Below are positions 21,709 through 23,529 of a stretch of DNA of 23,529 nt, piece after piece. The position numbers were made by a program, and so were the translations under genes. The DNA comes from Betaproteobacteria bacterium (GTDB taxonomy: Bacteria > Pseudomonadota > Gammaproteobacteria > Burkholderiales > Usitatibacteraceae). The DNA is taken from assembly GCA_016711875.1 (NCBI GenBank), contig JADJSD010000004.1, positions 1 through 23,529 on the forward strand. The letters are read 5' to 3'. Every line of letters starts with the position of its first letter. The first letter of the stretch is position 1. The notes under the pieces are model-generated. The model made no database searches, was not told the DNA's origin, and saw only the letters and a list, made by a program, of their open reading frames with translations.

Positions 21709-22539
21709 ATGACGCGCGCGCTCCGCGATCCCTGTCGCTGCTCTCGCTGGCGATCTTCCTGGCGGCTGGCACCTCGCCACGCTGCCGCGCGCGGAAGCCG
21801 GCGCCGCGATGGACCCGGAATACGCGAAAGCTCATGGGGGCTCGACAAGCCCAAGTCCGACGGCATGCCGACGCCCGCCCAGTTGGCCGGCACGGCATGG
21901 AAGCAGCTCTCGGACCCGTTCTACGACGCCGGTTCCAACGACAAGGGCATCGGCATCCAGCTCGCCTATTCTCTCGGTCGCGTGGGGCTGGGATTCGGCC
22001 TCGCCGCCCTGGTCGCGATCCCGCTCGGCTTCCTCATCGGCCTGTCTCCGCTCGCCTACGGGGCGCTCAACCCCTTCATCCAGGTGCTGAAGCCCATCTC
22101 GCCCCTGGCGTGGATGCCCCTCGCGCTCTACACGATCAAGGACTCGACGATCTCGTCGATCTTCGTGATCTTCATCTGCTCCATCTGGCCGATGCTCATC
22201 AACACGGCCCACGGCGTGGCGAGCGTGCGGCGCGACTGGCTCAACGTCGCGAAGACCCTCGAGGCCGGCACGGTCCGCACCGCCTTCCAGGTGATCCTGC
22301 CCGCCGCGGCGCCCACCATCCTCACCGGCATGCGCATCTCCATGGGCATCGCCTGGCTCGTGATCGTGGCGGCCGAGATGCTCGTGGGCAACCTCGGGGT
22401 GGGTTACTTCGTGTGGAACGAGTGGAACAACCTGTCCCTCTCCAACGTCATCTTCGCCATCGGCGTCATCGGGGTGGTGGGCATGCTCCTCGACCTGGCG
22501 TTCGGCGCCTTGCAGCGCGCCGTCACCTACGTCGAATGA
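21709..22539 (+). CDS. NrtB/CmpB-family ABC transporter permease (compensating frameshifts near the start)
   Basis: BPD-transport inner-membrane component. From about 21850 the frame is clean: GLDKPKSDGMPTPAQLAGTAWKQL, LAYSLGRVGLGFGLAALVAIPLGFLIGLSP, FIQVLKPISPLAWMPLALYTIKDS, and the EAA loop region NVAKTLEAGTVRTAFQVILPAAAPTILTGMRISMGIAWLVIVAAEMLVG, with about six membrane segments. The first 45 codons read as nonsense until four single-base homopolymer changes are made (CCCC to CCC and CC to C lost; AA to AAA and GGGG to GGGGG gained). The region then reads LSLLSLAIFLAAWHLATLPR, a normal first membrane segment. The changes cancel, so the gene looks intact. It starts 12 bases after the binding protein. 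Confidence 0.92.
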   Translation: MTRALRDPCRCSRWRSSWRLAPRHAAARGSRRRDGPGIRESSWGLDKPKSDGMPTPAQLAGTAWKQLSDPFYDAGSNDKGIGIQLAYSLGRVGLGFGLAALVAIPLGFLIGLSPLAYGALNPFIQVLKPISPLAWMPLALYTIKDSTISSIFVIFICSIWPMLINTAHGVASVRRDWLNVAKTLEAGTVRTAFQVILPAAAPTILTGMRISMGIAWLVIVAAEMLVGNLGVGYFVWNEWNNLSLSNVIFAIGVIGVVGMLLDLAFGALQRAVTYVE

Positions 22540-23441
22540 GCGCCGCCTTCCTGCAGGTCCGGGGGCTCACCCGGCGCTGGACCCCCGCCGCGAAGCCCGT
22601 CTTCGAGAACGTCTCCTTCGCGCTCGAACGCGGCGAGTTCGTCTGCATCATCGGCCACTCCGGCTGCGGCAAGACCACCATCCTCAACATCCTCGCCGGC
22701 CTCGACGAGGCGTCCGCGGGCGAGGTGATCATGGACGGCCGCGAGGTCTCCGGGCCCAGCCTCGACCGGGGCGTGGTCTTCCAGGGGCACGCGCTCATGC
22801 CCTGGCTCACGGTGCGCCGGAACATCGCCTTCGCGGTGAAATCGCGCTGGCCGGACTGGAACCGCGAGAAGATCGGCGCCCACTGCCAGAAATACATCGA
22901 CCTGGTGCGTCTCACGGGCAACGAGGAAAAGAAGCCCTCGGCACTCTCCGGCGGCATGAAGCAGCGCGTGGGCATCGCGCGCGCCTTCGCGATCCAGCCC
23001 AAGATGCTCCTGCTCGACGAGCCGTTCGGGGCGCTGGACGCCCTCACCCGCGGCGCGATCCAGGACGAGCTCACGTCCATCTGCGCCGAGACGCGCCAGA
23101 CCGTCTTCATGATCACGCACGACGTGGACGAGGCGATCCTGCTCGCCGACAAGATCCTGCTCATGACCAACGGGCCGCAGGCGCGCATCGCCGAGATCGT
23201 GGTGAACACGCTGCCGCGCGTGCGCTCGCGGCACGACATCCACCACCACCCGCACTATTACCGGCTGCGCAACCACCTCGTGGATTTCCTCGTCCACCGC
23301 TCGAAGCTGCTGCAGGAAGGCCGAGACGACGAGTCGACGGACGGACAGCAGCCGCGCGTGGTCATGCCCGGCCTCGCGGACCCCGGGATCGCGCCGGGCG
23401 AGGCGGGCGAGCGCCTGCCCGCGCTCAAGCAGGTGAAGTGA
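22536..23441 (+). CDS. NrtD/CmpD/CynD-family ABC transporter ATP-binding protein
   Basis: The 301-residue frame is intact. Walker A GHSGCGKTT is at about 40-48, the Q-loop in VVFQGHALMPWLTV, the ABC signature LSGGMKQRVGIARAF at about 137, Walker B MLLLDEPFGALD at about 157 and the H-loop MITHDVDEAILLADKILLM. These are typical of nitrate/taurine-type importers. The C-terminal tail from about residue 225 contains a histidine-rich stretch (SRHDIHHHPHYYRLRNHLVDFL) common in this subfamily and a further extension of about 45 residues with no recognised domain. The ATG overlaps the permease stop (ATGA). Confidence 0.95.
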   Translation: MSAAFLQVRGLTRRWTPAAKPVFENVSFALERGEFVCIIGHSGCGKTTILNILAGLDEASAGEVIMDGREVSGPSLDRGVVFQGHALMPWLTVRRNIAFAVKSRWPDWNREKIGAHCQKYIDLVRLTGNEEKKPSALSGGMKQRVGIARAFAIQPKMLLLDEPFGALDALTRGAIQDELTSICAETRQTVFMITHDVDEAILLADKILLMTNGPQARIAEIVVNTLPRVRSRHDIHHHPHYYRLRNHLVDFLVHRSKLLQEGRDDESTDGQQPRVVMPGLADPGIAPGEAGERLPALKQVK

Positions 23442-23473
23442 TTCCCCCGAAGCCCTCGAGAAGAAAGACCCCG

Positions 23474-23503
23474 ATGAACCAACCGCACAAGGATCCCGCA
23501 TGA
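23474..23503 (+). other. Nine-codon ORF overlapping the next start
   Basis: An ATG at 23474, after an AG-rich GAGAAGAAAGA, opens a nine-codon frame (MNQPHKDPA) whose TGA overlaps the ATG at 23500. It could be a leader that couples translation, or the true N-terminus of the next protein separated from it by a sequence error. Confidence 0.25.
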
Positions 23504-23529
23504 AGCCCATGACCCGCGAAGACGTGACC
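23500..23529 (+). CDS. cynS: Possible cyanate hydratase N-terminus (partial)
   Basis: Ten codons, MKPMTREDVT, run off the end of the window. An AAGGA ribosome-binding sequence lies 6 bases upstream of the ATG at 23500. The M-T-R-E-D/E-V-T beginning resembles several bacterial cyanases, which turn cyanate and bicarbonate into ammonia and CO2, and cynS commonly follows this type of ABC importer. The evidence is short, so another nitrogen gene cannot be ruled out. Confidence 0.4.
   Translation, partial: MKPMTREDVT

Overview
The window is high-GC chromosomal DNA. Its gene order, moeB-ctpA-envC-gpmA, then rhodanese-glutaredoxin-secB-SH3-gpsA, then trmL-comF-bioBFHCD, points to a betaproteobacterium (Burkholderiales, Rhodocyclales or Nitrosomonadales-like; the genus cannot be read from the sequence). 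No rRNA, tRNA, CRISPR array, transposase or phage gene was seen.

Region 1 (1-5.2 kb) is housekeeping DNA with a very high density of frame breaks. On the minus strand lie the start of a moeB-like gene, ctpA (S41 protease), envC (M23 murein hydrolase activator) and gpmA. On the plus strand lie an azlCD branched-chain amino acid exporter pair and a rhodanese/glutaredoxin pair that has lost both active sites at one junction. Breaks become much rarer after about 5.2 kb. Several later ones can be explained by a lost or gained base in a homopolymer or a lost GC dinucleotide, so most are probably sequence errors, worst at the left end.

Region 2 (5.2-7.1 kb, plus) holds secB, an SH3-like secreted protein and gpsA.

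Region 3 (7.2-13.8 kb) is the unusual part: an accessory surface-structure locus between gpsA and trmL, genes usually close together in betaproteobacteria. A plus-strand gene encodes a signal peptide, a LysM domain, a Pro-rich linker, a large predicted outer-membrane beta-barrel and a C-terminal SdrD_B/Cna_B-like domain. Facing it is a minus-strand series: two tandem genes with identical protein products, two more distant relatives, an unrecognised 160-residue secreted protein and a PapD-like periplasmic chaperone. I read this as a chaperone/usher-like pilus or fibre system with an atypical usher. CRP-like sites lie upstream of the barrel gene and of both identical subunit genes. A strong hairpin follows each identical copy.

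Region 4 (13.85-20.2 kb) has trmL and comF on the minus strand, then a compact plus-strand biotin operon bioB-bioF-bioH-bioC-bioD and a HAD phosphatase, with most genes overlapping by 4-8 bases.

Region 5 (20.2 kb-end, plus) is a NrtA/CmpA/CynA-type ABC importer (binding protein, permease, ATPase), then the first codons of a gene that may be cynS (cyanase). Its upstream region has a near-consensus sigma-54 -24/-12 promoter and two NtrC-type dyads 33 bp apart, which suggests nitrogen-limitation control of cyanate or nitrate uptake.
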